A DNA stretch of 64,000 nt from Bacillota bacterium (GTDB lineage: Bacteria; Bacillota; Clostridia; Acetivibrionales; DSM-1351), in contig JAEYHZ010000031.1 of NCBI GenBank assembly GCA_023409265.1, forward strand, positions 1 to 64,000. The letters run 5' to 3'. Below are positions 1 to 8,517 of the stretch, piece by piece. The notes beneath the pieces were generated by a model. It saw only the letters and a program-made list of their open reading frames with translations, searched no databases and had not been told where the DNA came from. Made by a program: the position numbers and the translations under genes. Numbering within the stretch: position 1 is the stretch's first letter; each line of letters opens with the position of its first letter.

Positions 1-1
1 A

Positions 2-58
2 AGTCTGGAAGATCTGATGCCCTGGGCTAAGGCTGTACAAACAGAATGTAAAAGGTAA
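2..58 (+). CDS. C-terminal end of an unidentified protein (partial)
   Basis: An open frame enters from the left edge and reads SLEDLMPWAKAVQTECKR before a TAA. A strong terminator begins seven bases after the stop, which supports this being the real end of a gene. Eighteen residues are too few for me to assign a family. Confidence 0.45.
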   Translation, partial: SLEDLMPWAKAVQTECKR

Positions 59-64
59 TTTTAA

Positions 65-100
65 GGATCGGCTGGTATAGCCGATCCTATTTCATTTTAC
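65..100 (+). terminator. Rho-independent terminator
   Basis: A perfect 9 bp stem (GGATCGGCT, 65-73, with AGCCGATCC, 79-87) has a 5-base loop and a T-rich tail to about 98. It ends the partial gene at the left edge. Confidence 0.85.
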
Positions 101-236
101 AAGGCACTCTATTGTAGAGCGCTTACGGATTATATAAGCTTTTTCATAATTTTGATTAAGTTAATGAATCCATTCATAAATTATTAATTTCAAAAGAATT
201 TTTCCCAAAGCAGATAGGAGTATTAGGAGGGCTTAT

Positions 237-1112
237 ATGGAGAAAGGAAATGAATTGCAAATTCGTGAGTTAAAAAGTATTCTAAACAGATTAAACCTGA
301 ATTATAAAGTATTAGAAGAAGTATTGGACTATATAAGAAATAAATTTTATTTTATAGATTCAGCTACTATGAAAGCATATGATGGAGAAATTCCAAACTT
401 TATGATATGTAAACATAATCCTTTTACTAGGTTATCAATTGTTTGCTTAAAACTTATTGTCTTAAAACAACGATATGAAAACATAGGAATACCTGATTCA
501 ATTTTTTTTGATACTATTCAGGATGTTAAGTTAAGACAGGAACTTTATTATGAAAAAACTAGAAAAACAGGCCTTTCCAAAGATGATGTAATTTGGTTTA
601 GGCATTTATTTAACATGCATATATTTAAATTGAATACTTTACAGTTCCAGTTATTTCATATGATTTACCTAGATAAGGAATCAATAGGAGAAGAATATAT
701 GATTTTTGATGAGCAACAAAAAGAAAGGCTTTCCCCAGGTTCACCAGTTGTTAATATTCATATTCAGAGATATGCAGATTTAAATCCTATTGAAGTAGAA
801 AAGTCGCTTAATATAGCTTTAGATTTTTTTCAAAAATATTATCCAGAGCACAAATTTAAAGCTTTTATATGTTATTCTTGGTTACTGTATTCAGGAAACC
901 AGAAGTTACTCAATAAAGAAAGTGATATAATCAAGTTTGCCAAAAAGTTTGAGATAATTAGTGAGGTTCAGGATGATACACAGGCCATTCAAAATATCTA
1001 TGGTAAGCGATTTAGGGAAAAGAAGGATTATCCAGTTAATACTTCTTTACAACGTAACGCACTAATTTATCCTAAATGTTTGGGGCTAGGTTGTGGGGTA
1101 ATTTATATATGA
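237..1112 (+). CDS. Acyltransferase domain-containing protein, GNAT_C type
   Basis: This 291-residue protein starts at an ATG seven bases after AGGAGG. The middle motif WFRHLFNMHIFKL followed by LQFQL, then NIHI near residue 175, a SLNIALDFFQKYYP helix and FICYSWLL, fit the GNAT-like C-terminal domain family (PF18164 with its helical N-terminal partner). Those proteins are uncharacterised putative acyltransferases. The usual GNAT acetyl-CoA loop is not evident, so the substrate is unknown. The end (TSLQRNALIYPKCLGLGCGV) looks slightly shortened compared with how I remember the family, but the frame is intact. It is the first of several stand-alone genes in a repeat-separated accessory stretch. 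Confidence 0.75.
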   Translation: MEKGNELQIRELKSILNRLNLNYKVLEEVLDYIRNKFYFIDSATMKAYDGEIPNFMICKHNPFTRLSIVCLKLIVLKQRYENIGIPDSIFFDTIQDVKLRQELYYEKTRKTGLSKDDVIWFRHLFNMHIFKLNTLQFQLFHMIYLDKESIGEEYMIFDEQQKERLSPGSPVVNIHIQRYADLNPIEVEKSLNIALDFFQKYYPEHKFKAFICYSWLLYSGNQKLLNKESDIIKFAKKFEIISEVQDDTQAIQNIYGKRFREKKDYPVNTSLQRNALIYPKCLGLGCGVIYI

Positions 1113-1156
1113 TTATGGACACATTTATAAATAAAGTGCTGCACATTTTTTATATA

Positions 1157-1242
1157 TCAAGAATCATCCTATTACCGCACATTCAGTATTGAACAGCGGT
1201 ATTTTTATACCCACAATTCAGCCGCAAAATAAGAATGTTACG
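1157..1242 (+). repeat. Repeat A1, hairpin-bearing intergenic repeat
   Basis: It shares with copies at 2180 and 2931 a block that reads CAAGAATyATyCTAyTACsG, then CACATTCAGT, a hairpin closing in GCGGT or GTGCG followed by T5-6, then CAGyCGCAAAATAAGAA. Here the stem is ACCGC/GCGGT (1173-1200) with an inner TTCA/TGAA pairing, and T5 follows. It may work as a terminator, but the similarity extends well past the hairpin. Confidence 0.75.
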
Positions 1243-1504
1243 TCAGATCATAAGTATAATGCGAACGAATTAATTATTTTATCTTGCTGTTTTTAATAAT
1301 ATACAATATGCCAGCTAACTTCATTCTCTTATCCATCATAATTCCCTCACAAAGTACATTAATTATTTTGAGTTTACCAGAAAAGGAATCGGATGTAAAT
1401 GTGGTAAATAGAAGTCAAAGCGGGACGCGGTTTGAATAGGCAGCGTCGAAACTAAAGAAAATGATGATCTTTGAGAACTGAATAGTGCGGTATTAGATTA
1501 AAAC

Positions 1505-1533
1505 TTGACTAAGAAGTTTACCAGATATAGTAT
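1505..1533 (+). promoter_or_regulatory. Sigma-A-type promoter of the kinase-like gene
   Basis: TTGACT (1505-1510), a 17 bp spacer and TAGTAT (1528-1533). The 29 bp stretch is nearly identical to the promoter at 2315-2343, including the sequence around the hexamers. Confidence 0.7.
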
Positions 1534-1610
1534 TATTTGTAATGAACAATAATACAGAATTTTTATAAATTGCGAAGTAGAAAATCATTTTAGATGCAGG
1601 AGGTCTTTAA

Positions 1611-2141
1611 ATGAGCAACCCACACGGTATAATCGTGTTCGGGGCAAACGGAAGCGGCAAGTCTACGATTGCACGTGAACTGGCGAACATTTTGAACTTT
1701 AAGCATATGGACATAGAAGATTATCACTTTGAAAAATCAGAAATTCCATACACCATAGAACGCTCACATGAAGACTGTTTGAAGTTAATGCTTGCTGACA
1801 TAAACAAATATCACTCGTTTGTCATCTCAGCGGTCACTGGAGACTTTGGTGACACAATTTCGCAGTTGTACGAACTCGCTGTATTTATCTCAGCCCCGAT
1901 TGAACTGCGTATTAAACGCATAGAGCAACGTGAATATGAGAAACACGGAGAGCGTATCCGCAAAGGTGGCGATATGTATGAGCAGCACTTGAAATTTGTT
2001 GATTTCGTAGCCTCTCGTTCTCTATCAAGAATAGAGCAATGGGGAGAAACTCTTGTGTGTCCAGTAATCCGTATTGACGGCACAGAAAATTGGCACACGA
2101 ATGCAGCGAAAATAGCGGAACAATATTTGCGTAACGAATAA
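1611..2141 (+). CDS. AAA-type P-loop kinase-like NTPase
   Basis: The 176-residue protein has a clear Walker A loop, GANGSGKST, at residues 11-19, and a layout like adenylate, shikimate or gluconate kinases: P-loop, an ISAP segment near residue 93 and an arginine-rich lid (RIKRIEQREYEKHGERIRKG). The family is usually annotated only as an AAA family ATPase. The acceptor substrate cannot be read from the sequence. The start is an ATG after AGGAGG at about 1599. Its base composition is visibly richer in GC than the AT-rich flanks, which together with its own promoter and flanking A repeats suggests an acquired unit. Overlapping minus-strand frames are shadows. Confidence 0.75.
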   Translation: MSNPHGIIVFGANGSGKSTIARELANILNFKHMDIEDYHFEKSEIPYTIERSHEDCLKLMLADINKYHSFVISAVTGDFGDTISQLYELAVFISAPIELRIKRIEQREYEKHGERIRKGGDMYEQHLKFVDFVASRSLSRIEQWGETLVCPVIRIDGTENWHTNAAKIAEQYLRNE

Positions 2142-2179
2142 GCATAAGCTAACATTGGCTTACTTCGCAGTCTTTATTT

Positions 2180-2267
2180 TCAAGAATTATTCTACTACGC
2201 ACATTCAGTAAAAATGATGTGCGTTTTTTATGCCTGTTTTCAGTCGCAAAATAAGAAGATAGCGACG
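2180..2267 (+). repeat. Repeat A2, hairpin-bearing intergenic repeat
   Basis: Second copy of the A repeat. The stem is ACGCACAT (2197-2204) with ATGTGCGT (2217-2224), followed by T6. Bases differ from A1 in the stem but pairing is kept. The conserved downstream block TCGCAAAATAAGAAG is present. Confidence 0.8.
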
Positions 2268-2314
2268 AACAATCTGGACTTGGAAAACTCAATATTGGGT
2301 TATTTGATAAAAAC

Positions 2315-2343
2315 TTGACTAAAGAAGACTTAGGATATAGTAT
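2315..2343 (+). promoter_or_regulatory. Promoter of the GNAT gene, near copy of the 1505 promoter
   Basis: TTGACT, a 17 bp spacer and TAGTAT at 2338-2343. The segment AAAACTTGACTAA is shared exactly with the promoter at 1505, apart from one inserted A just downstream. Confidence 0.7.
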
Positions 2344-2379
2344 TTAACATAATAAATCTTTATATTGAGAGCATATTGT

Positions 2380-2841
2380 ATGGAAATAAATATTATAAAA
2401 GCAGAAAACAAACACTTATTTGATTGCAAATTAGCTTTACAGCATTCAGAATTAGGAAGAGTATATTTCCCGGTGGAGGATAAAGCAATTCAAGCTTTAA
2501 GGGAAGGGATTTCCAAGGGAGAGATCTTTATTGCCATTAATAAAGAAGATATATGTTTAGGATTTGCCTGGGTTATTCTTAATGGAGCTTTTCACAGCTT
2601 TCCTTATTTACATATCATTGCTGTAAAAGAGGAGTTTCGGAGCCTTGGAATAGGAAAAAATCTTTTAAAATACATCGAAGATATTATTTCTAAAAACTCG
2701 TCAAAGATATTCCTTGTGGTTGCTGATTTTAATCCGAGAGCAAAACAATTATATACAAATGTTGGTTATAAGGAGATTGGATTAATTCCAGACCTGTATA
2801 AAAAAGGAGTAACTGAGTGTTTAATGATGAAAGAGCTGTAA
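2380..2841 (+). CDS. GNAT family N-acetyltransferase
   Basis: A 153-residue GNAT protein. LHIIAVKEEF leads into the acetyl-CoA pyrophosphate loop RSLGIG at residues 87-92, and the C-terminal part has NPRAKQLYTNVGYKEIG, typical of the last strand and helix of the fold. The acceptor is unknown. I chose the ATG at 2380. An in-frame TTG at 2365 would add five residues, but neither start has a strong ribosome binding site. It lies between repeats A2 and A3 as a single-gene unit. Confidence 0.85.
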   Translation: MEINIIKAENKHLFDCKLALQHSELGRVYFPVEDKAIQALREGISKGEIFIAINKEDICLGFAWVILNGAFHSFPYLHIIAVKEEFRSLGIGKNLLKYIEDIISKNSSKIFLVVADFNPRAKQLYTNVGYKEIGLIPDLYKKGVTECLMMKEL

Positions 2842-2930
2842 ACAACTTCTGAATATTTTTTCTAATCAATATTAATTCTAAAAAGAAAGAAAATTATGAA
2901 AGTGTTAATAAAAAAGATTCTTATTCTATC

Positions 2931-3016
2931 GCATTCCAAGTTATACCGCACATTCAGTTGGGTGAAGTGCGGTTTTTCATATCTGCATTGAATCACAAAA
3001 TAAGAAGGTATATCGA
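2931..3016 (+). repeat. Repeat A3, hairpin-bearing intergenic repeat
   Basis: Third copy. Stem ACCGCAC (2945-2951) with GTGCGGT (2967-2973), inner TTCA/TGAA pairing and T5. It is followed by ATCACAAAATAAGAAGGTA, matching A1 and A2. It also serves as a plausible terminator for the GNAT gene. Confidence 0.78.
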
Positions 3017-3064
3017 AAAGAAAACTGGAATGGATGTAATATCGAAAGGAAGGTAGTAATTTCA

Positions 3065-3853
3065 ATGAGAACTGGAATTTTTACATGGCTTGGTTATCCA
3101 ATCGAAATGAACGCTTGTTTAAAACTAATAAAGGATGCTGGATTTGATTCGGTGTTACTTTGGTGGTCTGATGAAGAAGAAGATTCAGAAATCATCGGTA
3201 AGAAAAAGAAGCATCCAGAGTTGGTTTATAAAAATGGATTACAAATTGAAAATGCCCATTTGCCATTTGCCGACATTAACACAATATGGGAAGATAAATT
3301 AGACGGTGATGAATATAAAAGATATCTATTACAGTTAATTGGGGAGTGCGCAGACTTTGATATACCCACAGTTGTGCTGCATCTAACACGCGGCAGCACA
3401 CCACCTCCTATAGGGACAATTGGATTAGATAGATTCAAAGAACTCGTTGATTTTGCAGAAAAAAGAGAAATTAGCATTGCTTTTGAGAACCTACGTTGTG
3501 TAAATTATCTGGATTATATATTTGAAAACATCTCGTCGCCTCGTGTTGGTATTTGCTATGACAGCGGGCATAATAATTGTTTTACTCCGGAACGGAATAT
3601 ATTAAATGAATATAACCATAGGATTATAGCAACACATCTCCATGATAATGATGGAAAAACAGATTTACACATGTTGCCATTTGACGGTACAATAAATTGG
3701 AATTCTTTAAAAAGCGATTTAGCGATATCATCTCTTAATTGTACGTTATCTTTAGAGGTGCAGAAATGTAGCCATGAAATGTACAACCAATTGACCATCG
3801 AAGAATTTCTTATTCGTGCACAACGAAATTTATGCAGACTTTTGTACCCTTAA
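3065..3853 (+). CDS. Sugar phosphate isomerase/epimerase-like TIM-barrel protein
   Basis: A 262-residue protein of the xylose-isomerase-like TIM barrel superfamily (AP_endonuc_2, PF01261). Typical strand ends are visible: GIFTW at the start, ENAHLPF, VVLHL, IAFEN, GICYDSGH, THLHDNDGKTDLHMLPFDG and LSLEVQ. These supply the His, Asp and Glu ligands of the metal site in the family. The reaction (isomerase, epimerase or related lyase) cannot be fixed. GAAAGGAAGG lies 9-18 bases before the ATG. It stands alone downstream of repeat A3. Confidence 0.8.
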   Translation: MRTGIFTWLGYPIEMNACLKLIKDAGFDSVLLWWSDEEEDSEIIGKKKKHPELVYKNGLQIENAHLPFADINTIWEDKLDGDEYKRYLLQLIGECADFDIPTVVLHLTRGSTPPPIGTIGLDRFKELVDFAEKREISIAFENLRCVNYLDYIFENISSPRVGICYDSGHNNCFTPERNILNEYNHRIIATHLHDNDGKTDLHMLPFDGTINWNSLKSDLAISSLNCTLSLEVQKCSHEMYNQLTIEEFLIRAQRNLCRLLYP

Positions 3854-3937
3854 TTACATAGTGTGTTTGTTGTGATAAGTCACAATCTTTATACATTGCA
3901 CAGATAAGTTTAATTTTTTATACAGACTGATTTATGA

Positions 3938-4060
3938 GTGCTTAAACTTGTTAAGGAAGGTGGTTTCGCATTTTGTCTAAATCTTATAATTGCGTATGAA
4001 ACAAATACTGGAGTTCCCATAACTTTAGAAATAGAAACTCCAGAGGCATATAACAATTAA
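3938..4060 (+). pseudogene. Possible remnant of a coding sequence, 40 codons
   Basis: A GTG-initiated frame gives a peptide containing IAYETNTGVPITLEIETPEA before TAA. The composition looks protein-like, but there is no clear ribosome binding site and I do not recognise the family. It could be the tail of a decayed gene or chance. Confidence 0.25.
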
Positions 4061-4207
4061 GAACTGATGAGATACTGGAACAACAATCCAAAAATTACAT
4101 AGAGAGTTAATGAGATTGCAGTGATTCCAACTACGGTATCAGGCTGCTGTGGAAGACTAAAATTATATTTCCGGTCTATGACTATAACAAATTTTGTAAT
4201 AATTTAA

Positions 4208-4267
4208 TTTTATCTATTCATAATTAATTTTTATCTATTCATAATTACTTTTATCTATTCATAATAT
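4208..4267 (+). repeat. Three tandem 20-21 bp repeats (iteron-like)
   Basis: The unit TTTTATCTATTCATAATTA starts at 4208 and 4229, and a third copy ending ATATA starts at 4249. The 20-21 bp period puts all copies on one face of the helix, which suggests operator sites for the hydrolase gene starting 55 bases downstream. Confidence 0.7.
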
Positions 4268-4321
4268 ATAGGTCAAATGAATAATGTTATTATGAGCTTG
4301 TTATAAACATGGAGGTATATT

Positions 4322-5134
4322 GTGGGATATTATATTAATGTAGAACCAAATGTGAACATTTACGTAGAGGATCTAAATCCAACCGGAAAGAAAACAATTC
4401 TATTTTTACACGGTTGGCCTGGAAGTACCAGATTATTTGAGTATCAGTTTGATCAACTTCCGAAAATGGGTTATAGATGTATTGGTATAGACACAAGGGG
4501 ATTCGGTAATTCTGATAAACCATGGGGCGGATACGATTATGACAGATTGGCTGATGATGTCCGAAGTGTAGTAGAGGCAATTAAATTAAACAATTTTACA
4601 CTTGGGGGACATTCAACGGGAGGAGCAATCGCAATAAGGTATATGGCTAGGCACAACGGTTATGGGGTATCGAAACTTGCGCTTTTTGATGCAGCCGCTC
4701 CCAGTCTTATCAAGCGTCCTAACTTTCCATATGGATTGGACAAAGAAGCAGTTGTGCAAATTATTAACGGTACATACACAGACAGGCCTAAAATGCTTCA
4801 AGATTTTGGAGATATTTTCTTCTTTCAATATATAACAAAAGCACTATCCGATTGGTTCTTCCAATTGGGTTTACAGGCAGCAGGGTGGTCAACAGCAGCT
4901 ATTGCAAATACCTGGATAAACGAAGTACTGTTCTCCGATTTACCCAAAATAAATGTTCCTACCTTGATTATACATGGTATTCACGACAAAGTTGTGCCAT
5001 TTTCACTGGGCGAGATACAAAAACAAAGTATTAAAAACTCAAAGCTAATTCCATTTAAATTTAGTGGCCATGCAACATTCTACGACGAGAAGGACCACTT
5101 TAACGAGGAACTGGTAAAATTTATTGAAACATAA
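4322..5134 (+). CDS. Alpha/beta hydrolase
   Basis: A 270-residue alpha/beta-hydrolase-fold enzyme. The oxyanion motif HGWPGS follows the third strand, the nucleophile elbow is GHSTGG with Ser98, the acid is the Asp in HGIHDKVVPF, and the base is the His in FSGHATFY. The order and spacing are complete, so it should be active. The substrate (ester, epoxide, lactone or haloalkane type) cannot be told. It starts with GTG after GGAGG at about 4311. It is flanked by an iteron array upstream and a bidirectional terminator downstream. Confidence 0.88.
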   Translation: MGYYINVEPNVNIYVEDLNPTGKKTILFLHGWPGSTRLFEYQFDQLPKMGYRCIGIDTRGFGNSDKPWGGYDYDRLADDVRSVVEAIKLNNFTLGGHSTGGAIAIRYMARHNGYGVSKLALFDAAAPSLIKRPNFPYGLDKEAVVQIINGTYTDRPKMLQDFGDIFFFQYITKALSDWFFQLGLQAAGWSTAAIANTWINEVLFSDLPKINVPTLIIHGIHDKVVPFSLGEIQKQSIKNSKLIPFKFSGHATFYDEKDHFNEELVKFIET

Positions 5135-5176
5135 CTTTTTACAAATTTACAGCTTAATAATGTTAATTCAAAAATC

Positions 5177-5225
5177 AAATACCGTATTATTCAGAAAGTG
5201 TCTGAGCAATACGGTATTTTTAATT
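5177..5225. terminator. Bidirectional terminator between convergent genes
   Basis: A 12 bp stem (AAATACCGTATT, 5177-5188, with AATACGGTATTT, 5208-5219) has T or A runs on both sides, so it can serve the hydrolase on plus and the sensor kinase on minus. Confidence 0.85.
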
Positions 5226-5237
5226 ATCTTGTTTTAT

Positions 5238-7535
5238 TTATTCACTAACCTTAGGCAGCTCTATTGTGGCTTTGAAAAGGTCACCGTCAATATTTAATGA
5301 GAAACTGCCGCCTTGAAGTTCTGTAAGGCTTTTTGCAATTGAAAGTCCTAAACCTGAGCCTTCGCTGTGTCGGGAAGCATCACCTCTTTTGAATCTTTCC
5401 ATCAATTCGTCAGCATCTATGTTCAATTCATAAGCTGAGATGTTCTTGACAATTATGTTTACCGTATCATCATTTGCCGGTATTACATCAATATATACTC
5501 TGGAGTTGGGCAGGGCATATTTAAAAACATTTGATAAAAGATTTTCAATTACTCTCCATAGCAGCCTACCGTCAGCATTTACCAGAACATTGTCAGTGGG
5601 AAGATTAGTCTTGAAGGTTAGCCCTGATGCCTCGATTTTATCTGAAAGTTCTCCCAGTCCCTGATTTATAAGCGAAGCTACATTTATTTTTTCAAAATTA
5701 ACTGAAAGGTTCCCGCTTGTTGCCTTTGCCGCCTCAAAAAGATCTTCTGTAAGGGATTTTAAACGCTGAGACTTTGAATCAATTATTCCAAGGTATTTTT
5801 CCGCGTTCTCAGACTGCAGCCCTTCATTTTTCAGCAGATCAACATAAGTGATAATTGAGGTCAAAGGCGTCTTTAGGTCATGAGAAACATTTGTAATCAG
5901 TTCGGCCTTCATCCGTTCTGCTTTAACCTGGCTGCCTACGGCATTTTTCAGCCCATCAGCAATTTTATTAATTGTCGCTGAAAGCTGTTTCAGTTCGGGA
6001 ATACCTTGTTCCGGCAGGTTGTAGGTCAATTCTCCGGATCTGATTCTTTCTGCCCCGTCTCTGATTACAGTAAAAGTTTTTAAGGTTTTAAGTACAAAAT
6101 ATACTGCCACTACATTAACTCCGACAATACCCATGAATCCTAAAAGTACGCCTGCTTCACCCGCCAGAAACAAAAGGACGCTTATGAAAATGAGAAGTGC
6201 GTATGCACCAAATATAAGGACAAGTCTCATTGTCAGTGGACTTCTGTCAAATACATAGTTTATTCTGGATTTTAAACCATTATAAAATTTTTTAACCTTT
6301 AAGAATATCCAATTTAATATTCTGAATATTAATGTATGCTTTATAACTTCATGTCTTTTAATTCTTTTAGCAAACATAGTGATAAATAGTAAGCCGATAA
6401 GTGTTCCTACAGCTATTATGACACTGAAAATTACATATACCACCGATGCGTTAAAACTTATCTTGTCACGGTAGTAATAGGGCAGAAACTTCATTATAGG
6501 AGCGAAACATAAGGCTATTGCAGCAATGCTTACTGCTAAGGCTATATCCAAAGTGATTATATCGGCAGCTATCAAGTGAACACCAGCTTTATCAGACCGC
6601 CTGCCGGCAGAGTATAGCAGATATACAAGACCAGTTAAAAATGACAGCAAGCCTATGGATGAAGTTTTTATACCTGATAAGCCTTTAGCAGCATTTTTAT
6701 CAAAAGCTGCAACCTCCGAATTATACCTTTCCTGAGACACTCCCAAAAAAACTGTAGTATTATCCGGTATTGTATAGGTATAGTGATATGTTCCAAAAAC
6801 GTTATTGATATTTTTGTTGGTCAGCTGTACAGAATAGGGTAGCGACTTATAATAATTTTCTATACCGCTATTGCCCGATAGGTTTGATAAGATAGTTTTA
6901 TCATTTTCAACAACCGTATAATAAATACCTTCGTAGTTCTTCAAATAAGATAGCTGGGACCTGTAATCAGAAAGCTGTTGATTAATGTAATCTTTTTCTA
7001 CATCATTTATCAATTTTTCATATTTGTCTTTAATTTCCTTTATATTTGCATCTTTTTGAGACTTCAAAAGCTTAATCCGTTCCTGAATATCCTTGATTTT
7101 AATATCAGTTATGACATCAGTGCTTTCAGAAACATTGCCATCTCGATCTATTATTATATTGGGATCATCTAGTGAATTCTGGTACTGGTTGATGGAATCA
7201 AAGTAGTTATTTTCCACCTGCTGAATAGCATTCTCCTGCTCATACTTCAAGTTGCTTTTTCTTTCGCCGATTTGGCTTTGATCCAAGGCTGCTCCTGATT
7301 TGATATTGTCCTCATTTCTGTAATTAAAGGCCAGATTTGATACAATCCTGTATGGCTGTGACAATAACTCCTTTCCTGTCATACTATCCTTAAATTCAGT
7401 ATTCTGGATGGCATTCTCAAAATATGGAGCCTGTAGAAGGCCATATGCAAGGGTTATCATACCGGCGACACATAAAATAACCGCAAGGAATTTAAACCAG
7501 ACTGAATATCTATAATTTTTCAATTTTATATCCAA
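5238..7535 (-). CDS. Membrane sensor histidine kinase (VanS-like)
   Basis: A 765-residue sensor. A membrane segment near residues 12-34 is followed by a ~250-residue extracytoplasmic region with a charged, coiled-coil-like stretch, then five or six further membrane segments to about 485. HAMP-like sequence comes next, then the dimerisation/phosphoacceptor motif NVSHDLKTPL with His552, an N box (NLLSNVFKYA) and a G box (GSGLGLSIAKSL). It should autophosphorylate His552 and pass phosphate to the regulator just upstream. A TTG start after GGGGA overlaps the end of the regulator gene by 26 bases, implying coupled translation. The multi-span membrane part is larger than in classical VanS. Confidence 0.92.
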   Translation of the reverse strand: MDIKLKNYRYSVWFKFLAVILCVAGMITLAYGLLQAPYFENAIQNTEFKDSMTGKELLSQPYRIVSNLAFNYRNEDNIKSGAALDQSQIGERKSNLKYEQENAIQQVENNYFDSINQYQNSLDDPNIIIDRDGNVSESTDVITDIKIKDIQERIKLLKSQKDANIKEIKDKYEKLINDVEKDYINQQLSDYRSQLSYLKNYEGIYYTVVENDKTILSNLSGNSGIENYYKSLPYSVQLTNKNINNVFGTYHYTYTIPDNTTVFLGVSQERYNSEVAAFDKNAAKGLSGIKTSSIGLLSFLTGLVYLLYSAGRRSDKAGVHLIAADIITLDIALAVSIAAIALCFAPIMKFLPYYYRDKISFNASVVYVIFSVIIAVGTLIGLLFITMFAKRIKRHEVIKHTLIFRILNWIFLKVKKFYNGLKSRINYVFDRSPLTMRLVLIFGAYALLIFISVLLFLAGEAGVLLGFMGIVGVNVVAVYFVLKTLKTFTVIRDGAERIRSGELTYNLPEQGIPELKQLSATINKIADGLKNAVGSQVKAERMKAELITNVSHDLKTPLTSIITYVDLLKNEGLQSENAEKYLGIIDSKSQRLKSLTEDLFEAAKATSGNLSVNFEKINVASLINQGLGELSDKIEASGLTFKTNLPTDNVLVNADGRLLWRVIENLLSNVFKYALPNSRVYIDVIPANDDTVNIIVKNISAYELNIDADELMERFKRGDASRHSEGSGLGLSIAKSLTELQGGSFSLNIDGDLFKATIELPKVSE

Positions 7536-8202
7536 TTCCCCACACCACCTTTAAATATTTTGGTTCTTTAGGATTGATTTCTATTTTTTCACGTATTCTT
7601 CTGATGTGTACTGCAACAGTGTTTTCCGGACTAAAGGAAGGCTCGTTCCAAACCTGTTCATAGATCTGATCTATGGAAAATACCCTGCCGGCATTTTCGC
7701 ACAGCAACTTTAATATCTTGTACTCAACCGGTGTAAGCCGAACCTGTTCGTTATCAACCCTGACTTCTTTTGCAATGTCATCGACAATAAGGCCCCCTGA
7801 CTTGAATACTCCGGTTTTTGGAACGAAGCTGCCAAGAGAAAGATATCTTCTTAGAAGTGATTTTACCCTGGCCAGCAGTTCCAGGGGATTAAAAGGCTTG
7901 GTCACATAGTCGTCAGCCCCCAGGTTAAGACCCAGGATTTTATCGGTGTCCTCTGATTTTGCACTAAGCATAAGAACAGGGATATTATACTTTTCACGTA
8001 TTTTTGTTGTTGCTCTTATGCCATCCATTACCGGCATCATAATATCCATAATTACCAGTTGAATGTCAGCTTTATCAAAAACAGCCAGAGCTTCAGCACC
8101 GTTGTATGCTTTAAAAACAGTATAGCCCTCGTTTTTTAAATATATCTCAATAGCTTCTACAATTTCCTTTTCATCGTCGCAAACAAGAATATTCACTTTC
8201 AA
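7510..8202 (-). CDS. OmpR/VanR-family response regulator
   Basis: A 230-residue regulator. The receiver domain has the acidic pair Asp9/Asp10, phosphoacceptor Asp53 in VIMDIMMPV and the conserved Lys in YVTKPFNP. A C-terminal winged-helix DNA-binding domain follows (LTPVEYKILKLL ... ENTVAVHIRRIREKI). It forms an operon with the sensor kinase, the regulator first. A tandem 11 bp repeat in the divergent upstream region (8380-8401) is a likely binding site. Confidence 0.95.
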   Translation of the reverse strand: MKVNILVCDDEKEIVEAIEIYLKNEGYTVFKAYNGAEALAVFDKADIQLVIMDIMMPVMDGIRATTKIREKYNIPVLMLSAKSEDTDKILGLNLGADDYVTKPFNPLELLARVKSLLRRYLSLGSFVPKTGVFKSGGLIVDDIAKEVRVDNEQVRLTPVEYKILKLLCENAGRVFSIDQIYEQVWNEPSFSPENTVAVHIRRIREKIEINPKEPKYLKVVWGIGYKIEKL

Positions 8203-8379
8203 CCTCCGTATGTGAATGAGTTAAAAAAATGTATTTTTATTTAATCATTCCCCTTGATAATCTTAATCATTATATCACATCCTTAAATTTCAGTTTTTTC
8301 ATACAAGAAACAAAACAATACTAAAATTCACCTTTTTAACACATGATAGCAATACCATCTTTCAATGTTACTGATAAAT

Positions 8380-8401
8380 TTCTTACAATTTTCTTAAGAT
8401 T
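8380..8401 (+). promoter_or_regulatory. Likely response-regulator binding site (tandem 11 bp repeat)
   Basis: TTCTTACAATT is followed directly by TTCTTAAGATT. Head-to-tail half-sites with an 11 bp period are typical of OmpR/PhoB-family regulators. The site lies about 45 bases before a -10 box (TATAAT, 8435-8440) that lacks a good -35, as expected for an activated promoter. Confidence 0.6.
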
Positions 8402-8434
8402 AAGATCTCGGAAGTTAAAAGATATTTCTTCTAA

Positions 8435-8440
8435 TATAAT
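8435..8440 (+). promoter_or_regulatory. Putative -10 box of the DUF4870 gene
   Basis: TATAAT with no consensus -35 seventeen bases upstream (AAGTTA). The start codon lies about 80 bases downstream. The 8203-8517 region contains nothing else recognised. Confidence 0.5.
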
Positions 8441-8517
8441 GTTCAGTAACATAAAGTTGTTAGTAGAGAATTAAATTCATCAGGCGATTTAATTCATTGA
8501 TTTGAAAGGAGAGTTTT

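Larger units (their letters stand above)
1113..1610 (+). other. Intergenic region of about 500 bases with hairpin repeat A1 and a promoter
   Basis: It contains repeat A1 (about 1157-1242), then AT-rich DNA with no convincing open frame, then the 1611 promoter. A short hairpin-like run (GTGCTGCAC then T6) near 1137-1152 may be a minor terminator of the preceding gene. Confidence 0.6.
3854..4321 (+). other. Intergenic region of about 470 bases with a possible gene remnant and tandem repeats
   Basis: The first half has a short open frame (3938-4060). The second half is AT-rich and ends in three tandem 20-21 bp repeats (4208-4267). I see no other gene. Confidence 0.6.

Noticed and set aside
1157..3016. 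Integron attC sites
   Set aside because: No integrase gene and no attC core sequences (GTTRRRY/RYYYAAC) with the right arms; hairpins end in T runs like terminators.
4208..4267. CRISPR array
   Set aside because: Only three units with 1-4 base gaps, no spacers and no cas genes.
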